Of a stretch of 20,118 bases of DNA, positions 12,646-20,118 are shown in pieces (position 1 is the stretch's first letter; each line of letters begins with the position of its first letter). The position numbers and the translations under genes are program-made. Origin of the DNA: a virus; the IMG/VR virus record IMGVR_UViG_3300009610_000106, positions 1 to 20,118 of that record; one strand, given 5' to 3'. The notes below the pieces were generated by a model. The model did no database searches. It was not told where the DNA came from and saw nothing but the letters and a program-made list of their open reading frames with translations.

Positions 12646-14372
12646 TGCCGAACCGCCTGGAGCCGATCAACATCGTCGACTACACGGGCGGGATCAACCT
12701 CCGGCGGTCCCAGTTCCAGCTTGCTGACAACGAGTCGCCCGACCTGCTCAACGTCGACATCGATCCCCGTGGTGGCTTCATGACCCGCAAGGGCTGGGAG
12801 CGCTGGAACGAGAACGACATCGTCGACATGTTCACCACGGCGTGGGAGCCCCGCAACGCCTTCGCCCACGTGTGGGCGGACAACAACGAAGAGATCTACA
12901 TCGTCAACGAGGGCGTCCTCTACTCGGCCAGCGGGGACGGTGTGTTCACGGTGGTCACCGGCATCACGGCGGAGGCTTCCCCCCACGGTGCTGACTTCGC
13001 TGCCTGGGGCGACGACCTCTACATCGTGTCGGGGCGCACCCAGAACGCTCGACGGCGTTCCCTCGATGGTGCCACCGTCTCCCTCAGCCCCTCGACCTGG
13101 TCGGAGATCGACACCCCGACCAACAACACGATGCCTGCGTCGGAGTTCTGCGAGACCCACGCCGGGTACATGTTCGTGGGCTCCACCAGGGAAGCTGCCG
13201 TCGACCACGACGACCGCATCCGCTGGTCCCATCCTGGCGACCCTGACTCCTGGCGGGAGGATGACTTCCTCGACATCACTGAGGGAGGCGGACGGATCAC
13301 CGGGCTGATGTCGTTTGGGGACCATCTGTTGATCTTCAAGACGACCTCGATCCACGCCCTCTACGGTTATGACGAGGGGTCGTGGCAGCGGGTCAAGGTC
13401 TCCGATCACATCGGCTGCCCGGCCATCACCGCCGCTACCCGCTCCGAGTCGGCGGTGTACTTCTACTCGACGTTCGCTCGGGGCGGCATCTACATCTACA
13501 GCGGAGACCGCCCCGAGTACATCTCCGAGCAGGTCAGCGTCGCCTTCGAAGAGATCATCAACTACGAGAACATCTTCGTGTCCTGGGCTGGCCGCCGCCT
13601 GTGGGTGGCGGTGCCGTGGACCAAGGGCATCGGCTCGACGGTCGGACCGAGCGCCATGTTCGTCTACAACAACGACATCGGTAGCGGCGCCTGGGTGATG
13701 TACAACTCGAACTGCGGCTCGGCCAGCACGATCCTCGACGGTGCTGACGTCAACTTCAAGTACCCGCTCGCCGCCTTCTGGTGTACTCACGCTGCGACGA
13801 TGGTGTCGCTCGACCATCTCGAAGATGCCTTCGACATGATCTGGGACCCGCCCTCGCTGTGGGCCATGCCTGACGTGGGCTACATCGTCACCGATGCTGA
13901 CGAAGAGATCGGAGTCACCGGGGGCACGGTCGGCCAGCCGTTCACCACCTACTACCGCACCCGCTGGCTGCACGCTGGGTGGCCGGACCGCAAGAAGTCC
14001 TGGCGTCGCCCCACCTTCATCTGCCGGGAGACCGTGCAGGATGCCGAACTGCTCGTCGAGACGTACCGCGACTATGACGAGACCAACGTCCACCGCACCC
14101 GCACCCTGCGCATCGAGGCAGGAGGCGGTGCCTACTGGACCGAAGAGGGCGCCGCTGACCCCGATGGTCTCGGCTTCGACTGGTCTGAGGACGGCATCGC
14201 GCCCGGTGCTTTCTGGGGCGCCGGGACCGGGGGGACCCGATTGGTCCGTGCGGGCTCGATCGGTCTGGCACGATCAGTGCAGATGAAGGTCAGTCCCTCC
14301 CCCGTGACGGTTGGCAGAAGCTGGGGAGTCGACGGGATCGTGGCCAAGTTCGTCCAGCGGAGGTTCCGGTAG
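12645..14372 (+). CDS. Tail nozzle / tubular hub protein of a short tail
   Basis: This 575-residue protein resembles the propeller-type nozzle or hub proteins of short-tailed phages (T7 gp12 and P22 gp10 in role). The N-terminal phrase is diagnostic: DYTGGINLRRSQFQLADNE followed by SPDLLNVDID and MTRKGWERWN. The body has repeated beta units that fit propeller blades (IYIVNEGVLYS, DLYIVSG, LLIFKTTSIHAL, YFYSTF, IYIYSGDRPEYI, WVAVPW, FVYNNDIGSGAWVMY). The C-terminal part is a separate beta domain (YYRTRWLHAGWPDRKKSWRRP). It would form the tube through which DNA leaves. ATG 12645 overlaps the previous stop by one base. No tape measure gene follows. Confidence 0.85.
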   Translation: MPNRLEPINIVDYTGGINLRRSQFQLADNESPDLLNVDIDPRGGFMTRKGWERWNENDIVDMFTTAWEPRNAFAHVWADNNEEIYIVNEGVLYSASGDGVFTVVTGITAEASPHGADFAAWGDDLYIVSGRTQNARRRSLDGATVSLSPSTWSEIDTPTNNTMPASEFCETHAGYMFVGSTREAAVDHDDRIRWSHPGDPDSWREDDFLDITEGGGRITGLMSFGDHLLIFKTTSIHALYGYDEGSWQRVKVSDHIGCPAITAATRSESAVYFYSTFARGGIYIYSGDRPEYISEQVSVAFEEIINYENIFVSWAGRRLWVAVPWTKGIGSTVGPSAMFVYNNDIGSGAWVMYNSNCGSASTILDGADVNFKYPLAAFWCTHAATMVSLDHLEDAFDMIWDPPSLWAMPDVGYIVTDADEEIGVTGGTVGQPFTTYYRTRWLHAGWPDRKKSWRRPTFICRETVQDAELLVETYRDYDETNVHRTRTLRIEAGGGAYWTEEGAADPDGLGFDWSEDGIAPGAFWGAGTGGTRLVRAGSIGLARSVQMKVSPSPVTVGRSWGVDGIVAKFVQRRFR

Positions 14373-15253
14373 TGGCATCCATTGACCTGCAGTACGACCT
14401 GGCGAACGAGACGCCCGCCAACGCCAGCCCGGTGGAGGCCAACTTCAATCGGGTCGAGCAGCACATCAACACCGAGTTGATCGAACGTGACGGCACGGTG
14501 GCGATGCGCCAGCCGCTGCGCCTGTCCGGTGACCCGGTCAGCGCCCTCGACGCAGCGACCAAGGCGTACGTCGATGCGGTCATGCCGGTCGGGATCATCA
14601 TGCTCTACGGCGGGGCGACGGTCCCTCCGGTCGGGACCTGGCTGCTGTGCGACAACGCTGAGTACAGCCAGGGGGCCTATCCCGCGCTGTTCGCTGTCAT
14701 TGCCCAGACCTACGGCGGTGCGGTCGGGACCTTCCGTACCCCGCCAATCAACCAGGGCCGCATCCCGATCGGGACGGGCGGCACCCCGAGTCTCGCTCTC
14801 GGTGCTACTGGTGGTACGCGTGACGCCGTCAGCGTCGCTCACAGCCACACGGCTTCGTCGGGCGTCGAATCAGCGAGCCACGTCCACGCTGGGATCGACC
14901 ACCTGCACTCGATCGGTGCTGGGAACACGGCGGGCCAGAGCGCTACCCACTTCCACATGGGTCCGAGTGGCTCGCTGATCGGTGTGTCGCCTGGGTCCAA
15001 CGGGCAGTTGAACGCCCTCGGGATCGGCGGTGGCCCCACTGTCGGGTTCCCCGGCGGCACCGAGAACGCTTCGGGCGATCACAGCCATGCGATCGGTGCG
15101 GGCGCGACTGGCCCGGCTGACCGTTCACTGATCACGGGTGGGAACAACGTCAACCACACCCACGCCATCACCGTTAACAGCGATGGGGTCACTGGGGTCG
15201 GGGCCAACATGCCGCCCTACGTGGCCATGACCTACATCATCAGGGCGGCATAG
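14372..15253 (+). CDS. Collar-domain tail fibre protein
   Basis: This 293-residue protein belongs to the phage tail collar/fibre group. Residues 45-70 hold a common fibre hinge (LRLSGDPVSALDAATKAYVD). Residues 71-135 are a Phage_Collar-type domain (MPVGIIMLYGG, WLLCDNAEYS, YPALFAVI, FRTPP, GRIPIGTG). The C-terminal half is Gly/Ser-rich and carries six HxH motifs at 157-159, 170-172, 177-179, 193-195, 237-239 and 262-264, and ends in a short conserved-looking beta segment (NMPPYVAMTYIIRA). The HxH motifs probably bind metal ions along a trimer, as in T4-like fibre tips. GTG 14372 overlaps the previous stop by one base and has GGAGGT seven bases upstream. Receptor binding is inferred. Confidence 0.88.
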   Translation: MASIDLQYDLANETPANASPVEANFNRVEQHINTELIERDGTVAMRQPLRLSGDPVSALDAATKAYVDAVMPVGIIMLYGGATVPPVGTWLLCDNAEYSQGAYPALFAVIAQTYGGAVGTFRTPPINQGRIPIGTGGTPSLALGATGGTRDAVSVAHSHTASSGVESASHVHAGIDHLHSIGAGNTAGQSATHFHMGPSGSLIGVSPGSNGQLNALGIGGGPTVGFPGGTENASGDHSHAIGAGATGPADRSLITGGNNVNHTHAITVNSDGVTGVGANMPPYVAMTYIIRAA

Positions 15254-15709
15254 ATGCCAGTTCCCGGGTACAACAACAACGCTCAGTACGAGTCGCAGGC
15301 AGCGGATGTCCAGTACCGCTACAACACCGACAAGGCGGCCAACGCCTACGGTCGGTTCCTCTCTCAGCAGCGGGGCAGCAGGTCGACCGGGGACCTGCGC
15401 CAGACCTACAATCGAACGCTGCCCAGCTACAAGTCGCAGTTCGGACAGCGGGGCCTGATGGGTCCCGGCGTCAACAGCGGCGTGCAGAAGCGGGCGATGG
15501 GCAACTTCCTCGGGGACTACACCCGGGACTACAGCAGGGCGCAGTCGGACGCCACGCAGGAAGCACAGAACTACGACCTGCAGTCGGCCAACCTCGACGC
15601 CTACCTCAACAACAGCCTGGCTGCGTTGGAGATCGAGAAGCAGCGCGACATCGCCAACTCTGCTCAGGCGCTCGAAGCGCTCAGGGGCATCCTGGGAGGA
15701 GCCTTCTAG
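15254..15709 (+). CDS. Putative internal virion protein (151 aa)
   Basis: I do not recognise a named family. The gene starts at ATG 15254, directly after the preceding TAG. The product is helical and polar, with many Tyr, Gln and Asn. Its middle has YKSQFGQRGLMGPGVNSGVQ, and a long helix (ALEIEKQRDIANSAQALEALR) follows near the end, which suits a coiled-coil or DNA/lipid-associating protein. The composition and place after the fibre and before three large similar proteins suggest a minor virion or ejection protein. It lacks any enzyme motif. Confidence 0.7.
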   Translation: MPVPGYNNNAQYESQAADVQYRYNTDKAANAYGRFLSQQRGSRSTGDLRQTYNRTLPSYKSQFGQRGLMGPGVNSGVQKRAMGNFLGDYTRDYSRAQSDATQEAQNYDLQSANLDAYLNNSLAALEIEKQRDIANSAQALEALRGILGGAF

Positions 15710-16771
15710 ATGGCTGATTCATTCACCGGTGGCGGCGGCACCCGCTACAACACGGCCCCCAGGAAGCGGACACCTGCACCGAGGCCGCGCCCGGCTCCAC
15801 CGCCCGCTGGTAACCAGGGGTGGGGCGACGCCCTGCGTCGGCAGATGGGGGCCAACGCCCTGCAGGGCGCTGGTGTCGAGGTCAACAACGCCAACATCAA
15901 CGCTTGGGATCAGCAGTACCTGCGTGGCAGTCGCCCCGGCGCTGCCCCCATGACGACGCCGCGGCAGCCTGGCCTCTCCGGGAGCAGCAGCGGTAGCCGG
16001 GGCCGCAGCGGTGGCGGCGGCGGTAGCGGTGGTGGTGGCGGCCTGACGCAGGACCAGTTGAACTGGGCCCTGCAGTTGGCGGCATCGAACCGGTCGGGGG
16101 CGCCGCTCGACCTGCCTGACTACGTCCCGCCTGCTCAGCGGGCCTTCGACCCGTCGATGTACGACCAGATGTTGGCATCGCTGGAGCAGGCGCTGGCCAC
16201 TGACACCGGGACGGCGCAGCGCAAGGCGGGCGAGACCACCGATTACCTCAACACCAACTACCGCAATGCCTTCGCTACCCCGAACTACGCCACCCGGGCC
16301 ACCGCTCCCGGTGACAGCCAGGCGCAGATGGCACAGTTGATGCGATCCCAGGGTGTCGATCCGTCGATCATGGCGGCCGAGCAGGGCCAGGCCGCTGGCG
16401 CCGATCAGGCGTTCTCGAACGTGTGGTCGCTGCTCGCTGGCAACGAGGACATGGCCCAGGCCAACCGTCTCCGCAACGTCCAGACCGGGCTGACCGACAC
16501 CCTCGGCAACATCGGCATCGCTGGCCTGCAGGGGCGTACCGGGATCGGCATGCAGCGGGGCCGGGCTCAGCAGGAGTACAACACCCGCAGCGACGAGTGG
16601 GCTCGCCAGGACGCCATGACGCAGGCGCAGACGGCACAGCAGGAGGCGATGACCAACTGGCAGGCCCAGCAGGGATCGAGGCAGTCGATCATCGATGCCC
16701 TGCTGGCTCTGTTCCCGAACATGGCGGGGTCCGGGCTGCAACTCCCTGACCTGGCATCATTGGGGCTGTAA
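15710..16771 (+). CDS. Putative internal virion protein with Gly-Ser linker (353 aa)
   Basis: This protein has three parts. Residues 1-60 are basic and Pro-rich (RKRTPAPRPRPAPPP), then a short helical piece. Residues 88-111 are a natural Gly/Ser linker (SGSSSGSRGRSGGGGGSGGG). Residues 112-353 are a long, mostly helical Gln/Ala-rich region (MAQLMRSQGVDPSIMAAEQG, DAMTQAQTAQQEAMTNWQAQ) that could form coiled coils, with a hydrophobic end (IIDALLALFPNMAG). The pattern is that of a capsid core or ejection protein that travels through the tail, but no catalytic motif is visible. ATG 15710 directly follows the previous stop and has GGGAGGA nine bases upstream. It is a hypothetical protein by sequence alone. 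Confidence 0.75.
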   Translation: MADSFTGGGGTRYNTAPRKRTPAPRPRPAPPPAGNQGWGDALRRQMGANALQGAGVEVNNANINAWDQQYLRGSRPGAAPMTTPRQPGLSGSSSGSRGRSGGGGGSGGGGGLTQDQLNWALQLAASNRSGAPLDLPDYVPPAQRAFDPSMYDQMLASLEQALATDTGTAQRKAGETTDYLNTNYRNAFATPNYATRATAPGDSQAQMAQLMRSQGVDPSIMAAEQGQAAGADQAFSNVWSLLAGNEDMAQANRLRNVQTGLTDTLGNIGIAGLQGRTGIGMQRGRAQQEYNTRSDEWARQDAMTQAQTAQQEAMTNWQAQQGSRQSIIDALLALFPNMAGSGLQLPDLASLGL

Positions 16772-18171
16772 TGGATGACGAAGAGTTCCAAGCCTGGTGG
16801 GCGTCGCTGAGCCCGCAGGAGCAGGATCAGGTCCTCTACTCGGTCGAGATGCAGTCGATCAACCAGTTGCCTGGCTCGTTCAATCAGATGCAGCCCGAGA
16901 TCGGACCGGAGCAGTATGACCTGCTCGGCTTCGGTGGCGGCCTGCCCCAGGAGATCGACAAGTACGGACAGCAGTTGCCGTGGGGCATGGACCAGGAGGC
17001 CCAGGCCACCAGCCTGCAGCGCAACCGTAACTCGATGCTCGTCGACAACGTCACCGCGGCCCTGTCCGGGCCCGGGTCCTACGACATGGGGGCCTTCCAG
17101 GACAAGGTCACCATGCCGGACGAAGTCCTCGACCAGCCTGGCTTCCGCACCGCCAAGACCTACGCCAGCATGGCTGGCGGCTACGAGTCGTTCATCGCTC
17201 AGATGATGCTCAACGGCATGTCGCCCTCGCAGGCGGTGGCTGAGATGTGGGCGTTCCTCGACGAGCCCGAGTCGGACCAGGTCGATCCCGAGTCGTCAGC
17301 CATGCGGGAGGCGCTGCGAGGATCGCTGCCCACCGCCCGCGGCGAACCCAGCCTGATGCCCCCTGGTAGCGGCGTCAAAGGACGGGAGAGCCGGGGCATG
17401 TTCGACGAGGTCGCCGTCAACAACTTCGCTGGGGACCTGTTCAAGCAGTTGGTGAGCGACCCCGAGTTGGGCACCGGCTGGACCGACCCACAGACGGGGG
17501 TCACCTACACCAAGCCGCCCGAGACGGAGCGCTCCGAGGCGGCGTCGTGGTACGACCAGCGTGGCTTGCCCACCCCCGACGAGAGCTACATGGACTTGGA
17601 GTACCTGCAGGGCCTGGGGTTCGGGACCGACGAGGCGACGGCACGGGGCCGGGCCGAGGGCAAGGCCCGGGCCGAAACGAACTACGACACGGCGATCGGT
17701 GGCGCCAACAAGGCGGCCGGGACCCAGCGCACCCTGGAAGCTGGGTTCGCTAACCGGGGGCCGAACGCTCCGCTGCCGCAGGTGTCGGACCACCCGGGAG
17801 CTCAGCGCATCGTCGGGGAGTCCCGGCAGTACCCGCTGGTGCAGCGCAACACCGCTACCGGTGGGGTCGGCCTGGCCGCTGGTCAGGGTGCCCAGCCGAA
17901 CCTGCTCAACTACCTGTTGCGAGGCGAGCGGCGTGGCAGCCCGGCTGACCTGACGCAGGCACGGGGCAACACTCAGCGGGCCAAGCAGGGGCGCAACCAG
18001 GCGCTGCAGGCTCAGATCGCTGAGAAGGAGCGGGTGATCCCCCAAGAAGTCCAGTCGGCCGCTGCCCTCGGCCAGGCCACTGCGTTGACCCGTTCCGGGC
18101 GCAACCCGTTGAACGACGCCCTCATGCAGCGGCTGCTTGGCTCCAGGGCGCAAGGCCTCTATCGGCGGTAG
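16771..18171 (+). CDS. Putative internal virion protein (466 aa)
   Basis: This protein starts at ATG 16771, overlapping the previous stop by one base (TAATG). The N-terminal 60 residues are acidic and Gln-rich (DDEEFQAWWASLSPQEQDQV). Residues 80-170 are mixed helical (TAKTYASMAGGYESFIAQMM, AVAEMWAFLDEPES). The middle holds many Pro/Gly-rich loops (LPTARGEPSLMPPGSGVKG). The C-terminal 150 residues are Arg/Ala/Gln-rich and likely helical (ARGRAEGKARAETNYDTAIG, RAKQGRNQALQAQIAEKERV), ending in basic residues. No transglycosylase, protease or membrane motif is seen. I infer an internal or ejection role from its neighbours and composition. Confidence 0.72.
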   Translation: MDDEEFQAWWASLSPQEQDQVLYSVEMQSINQLPGSFNQMQPEIGPEQYDLLGFGGGLPQEIDKYGQQLPWGMDQEAQATSLQRNRNSMLVDNVTAALSGPGSYDMGAFQDKVTMPDEVLDQPGFRTAKTYASMAGGYESFIAQMMLNGMSPSQAVAEMWAFLDEPESDQVDPESSAMREALRGSLPTARGEPSLMPPGSGVKGRESRGMFDEVAVNNFAGDLFKQLVSDPELGTGWTDPQTGVTYTKPPETERSEAASWYDQRGLPTPDESYMDLEYLQGLGFGTDEATARGRAEGKARAETNYDTAIGGANKAAGTQRTLEAGFANRGPNAPLPQVSDHPGAQRIVGESRQYPLVQRNTATGGVGLAAGQGAQPNLLNYLLRGERRGSPADLTQARGNTQRAKQGRNQALQAQIAEKERVIPQEVQSAAALGQATALTRSGRNPLNDALMQRLLGSRAQGLYRR

Positions 18172-18174
18172 TTG

Positions 18175-20118
18175 ATGGCATCACCCCTCGCCAACGCCCA
18201 GCGTTCGGGTGGCCTCGTCTACATGCCACCTGCTCGACCTGCCCCGACGCGCCGTACGAACGCCGCACCCCCTCGGCGTCGTTCCGCGTCCCCACCGTCG
18301 GGGCAGGTCGACTGGTTGAAGGTCCGCCAGGCTTACGCCTCCACGCCGGAGGCACAGCAGAAGCGGGCCGAAGAGGAACAGGATCAGCAGGGCGGCTTCT
18401 GGAACTCGGACCTGGGCAGAGGGCTCGGCATCGTGCTGGGCAACCCGGTCAGCAAGGCTGCCCTGTCCCCGCTGTCAGCGTTCGCCCTGCCCGGCAGGGC
18501 CGTGGTCGCTGGCATCGAAGAGGGCGTCAAGGCGCTGCCCGAAGACTGGGAGCGCAAGTTGGAGATGCTGACGCGCCAGACGCCTGGCGCGATCAACGCC
18601 ATCGACGAGGACCGCAACGAAGGGCGGTCCGTGATGGACCGCGTTATGGATCCCACCTACGGGTTCGGGTCCACCTTGCAGGAGACCGACAACAAGTGGG
18701 CCAACCGCGCCGTCGGCTTGACCGGCGACATCGTGTTCGACCCGCTGACCTACATCGGAGGGGCTGGTAATCGTGCTCTCATGGCTAGTGCTCCCCGTGC
18801 TGCGGCTGGCCGTGAGGCTGCTGGACTCGCTGAGCGTCTTGCTCCACTGGCTGGCCAAGGTGGCTACGCCGGTGCCGCCCGTCAGGGCATCGAACGTCAG
18901 CTTGCTGAGGCCCAGGCCAAGGTTGCTCGGCTGCCCACGCTCGAAACCCGCGTCCCGACAGGCCGTGCGGCGCGCGCGGAGTTCCTATCCCGGCTGTCGC
19001 TGACCGACCCGGAGGCGCTGGCCGCCCTCGCCCCTGACATCGCACGGGCTGGCGAGCGTGGCCTCAACGTCGCCAGCCCGGCGCTGCGTGAAGCTACCGG
19101 CCTGCAGGAGCCCGCCTTCCGCCTGTTCGATGCCCCGATCCCTGGCACCCGCAAGCTCGCTCAGGGCATCGCTGGGGTCACCGGGCTGGGGCGTACCGGG
19201 CTGAACAAGATCCCCGGCGCCGACGTCCTGGCCCGCGGGCCCAAGGGCCTCGAAGACGCGATGGCCACCCTGACCAGGGGCCAGCAGCAGATGGACGTGC
19301 CGCGGGCCGCGGCGCAGGTGCAACTCGCCAACCTGGCGCGTCAGGGCGAGGGGACCGTGCGGTCGATGGGCCGCGGCATGATGCGGAACTTCTTCAACGA
19401 GAACGTCAAGGGCAAGTCGCGGGAGTCGGTGGACGAACTGGTCAAGGCGGCCGAAGCCACCGCCACGAAGAACCCGGTCAACGATCTGTTCGCTCAGTTG
19501 AAGGATCTCTTCGAGCAGGTCACCGGCACGAAGCTGACCGCTGTGCTGCCCGGCGAGGTCTACGTCCCGCACATGCTGACCCCGTCGTTCCGGCGCCTGC
19601 TCAACACCAAGGGCGACGCCGATGAGGCGGTGCGGCAGTTCAAGAAGGAAGCAGGCATCGTCACCGATGACCTGCTGGAGTCGTCCAGCTTCCTGGAGCG
19701 CGCCCGCAAGCTGCGCCCGAACCCCAACGGATCCCCGCGTACGATCAAGATCGCAGGCCGGGAGATCATCATCTCGACCGGGACGCTCGATGAGTTGAAC
19801 CGGGAGTTGACCAAGGTCTTCCCTGGCTTCAAGGGGAAGTTCTACGAGCAGGACCCGCTGCGGATGGCTGAGTCGTACGTCGACTCGATCGCTCGCCAGG
19901 CTGGCCGGGACGTGGCGACCCGGCGCTTCGCTGACTCCGCCAACAACATGGTGCAGCGAGTCGAGGGCCCGCTGGCTCAGGCGCTGGATGAGCGCAACCG
20001 GGTGCTGCGGACCCAGGGTGCCCACGTCAACACAGCGATGGCGGGCCCCAAGTACACGCCGGGGCAAGCAGCGCCCAAGATCGCTCCGGTCGAGGAACTG
20101 CCTGACGAGGTCGCGGGC
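18175..20118 (+). CDS. Large internal virion/ejection protein, 3' end beyond window
   Basis: This frame is open from ATG 18175 to the last base: 648 complete codons with no stop. It begins three bases after the previous stop. Residues 1-60 are basic and Pro-rich. A segment GLTGDIVFDPLTYIGGAG (D185 to about 195) resembles a phrase found in very large phage structural proteins (GD-I-x-x-DPLTY). Later parts are helical and charged, with YVPHMLTPSFRR at 463-474 resembling a Y-x-P-H-x-L-T motif of phage minor capsid or internal proteins. No catalytic domain is visible in this part. Size, position and helix-rich content suit a large ejection protein in a short-tailed phage. A C-terminal enzyme domain could lie past the edge. 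Confidence 0.85.
   Translation, partial: MASPLANAQRSGGLVYMPPARPAPTRRTNAAPPRRRSASPPSGQVDWLKVRQAYASTPEAQQKRAEEEQDQQGGFWNSDLGRGLGIVLGNPVSKAALSPLSAFALPGRAVVAGIEEGVKALPEDWERKLEMLTRQTPGAINAIDEDRNEGRSVMDRVMDPTYGFGSTLQETDNKWANRAVGLTGDIVFDPLTYIGGAGNRALMASAPRAAAGREAAGLAERLAPLAGQGGYAGAARQGIERQLAEAQAKVARLPTLETRVPTGRAARAEFLSRLSLTDPEALAALAPDIARAGERGLNVASPALREATGLQEPAFRLFDAPIPGTRKLAQGIAGVTGLGRTGLNKIPGADVLARGPKGLEDAMATLTRGQQQMDVPRAAAQVQLANLARQGEGTVRSMGRGMMRNFFNENVKGKSRESVDELVKAAEATATKNPVNDLFAQLKDLFEQVTGTKLTAVLPGEVYVPHMLTPSFRRLLNTKGDADEAVRQFKKEAGIVTDDLLESSSFLERARKLRPNPNGSPRTIKIAGREIIISTGTLDELNRELTKVFPGFKGKFYEQDPLRMAESYVDSIARQAGRDVATRRFADSANNMVQRVEGPLAQALDERNRVLRTQGAHVNTAMAGPKYTPGQAAPKIAPVEELPDEVAG

Noticed and set aside
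12612-14093. 493-codon minus-strand frame
   Set aside because: Antisense shadow of the nozzle gene, which has clear family phrases.
1-20118. CRISPR array, tRNA genes, integrase or insertion sequence
   Set aside because: No regular direct repeats, cloverleaf-like sequences or recombinase/transposase frames were seen on either strand. A tRNA search tool could still find a divergent case.

Overview
This window looks like about 20 kb of a short-tailed (podovirus-like) double-stranded DNA phage, and is open at both ends. The DNA is visibly GC-rich, uses many GTG starts, packs genes with 1-4 base overlaps, and has paired TANNNT -10 elements six bases before start codons, as in leaderless transcripts. 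These traits suggest an actinobacterial or similar high-GC host. That is an inference; no host gene is present.

Left arm (1-4432, minus strand): thirteen consecutive leftward genes, every junction overlapping. The order of transcription is: a ribbon-helix-helix-like protein, a 26-residue membrane peptide, a RuvC-like resolvase, a 63-residue protein, a RecB/Cas4-type PD-(D/E)XK nuclease, a 47-residue cysteine-rich protein, a 61-residue helical protein, an SSB-like protein with an acidic tip, an HNH endonuclease, then four small unknowns, the last cut by the window edge. This is a DNA replication/recombination module with its own likely regulator.

Divergent control region (4433-4521): 89 bases hold two outward promoters, both apparently leaderless. 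A perfect TGTGA-N6-TCACA palindrome sits equidistant (44.5 and 45.5 bases) from the two start codons. A C7-T-G7 tract fills most of the leftward promoter spacer.

Right arm (4522-20118, plus strand), packaging and structure: putative TerS, a fibre-like protein wedged between the terminase genes, TerL, two small proteins (one a zinc ribbon), portal, scaffold, major capsid protein, a 16-bp hairpin, a zinc-knuckle-like protein, head-tail adaptor, a tail nozzle/hub protein, and a collar/fibre protein with six HxH motifs. Four proteins then follow that are probably internal virion (ejection) proteins; the last is at least 648 residues and runs off the window. The run from adaptor and nozzle directly to fibre and internal proteins, with no tape measure or tail tube genes, is what points to a short tail.

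No tRNA, CRISPR array, integrase, lysis gene or DNA polymerase was seen. All non-coding gaps are under 100 bases.
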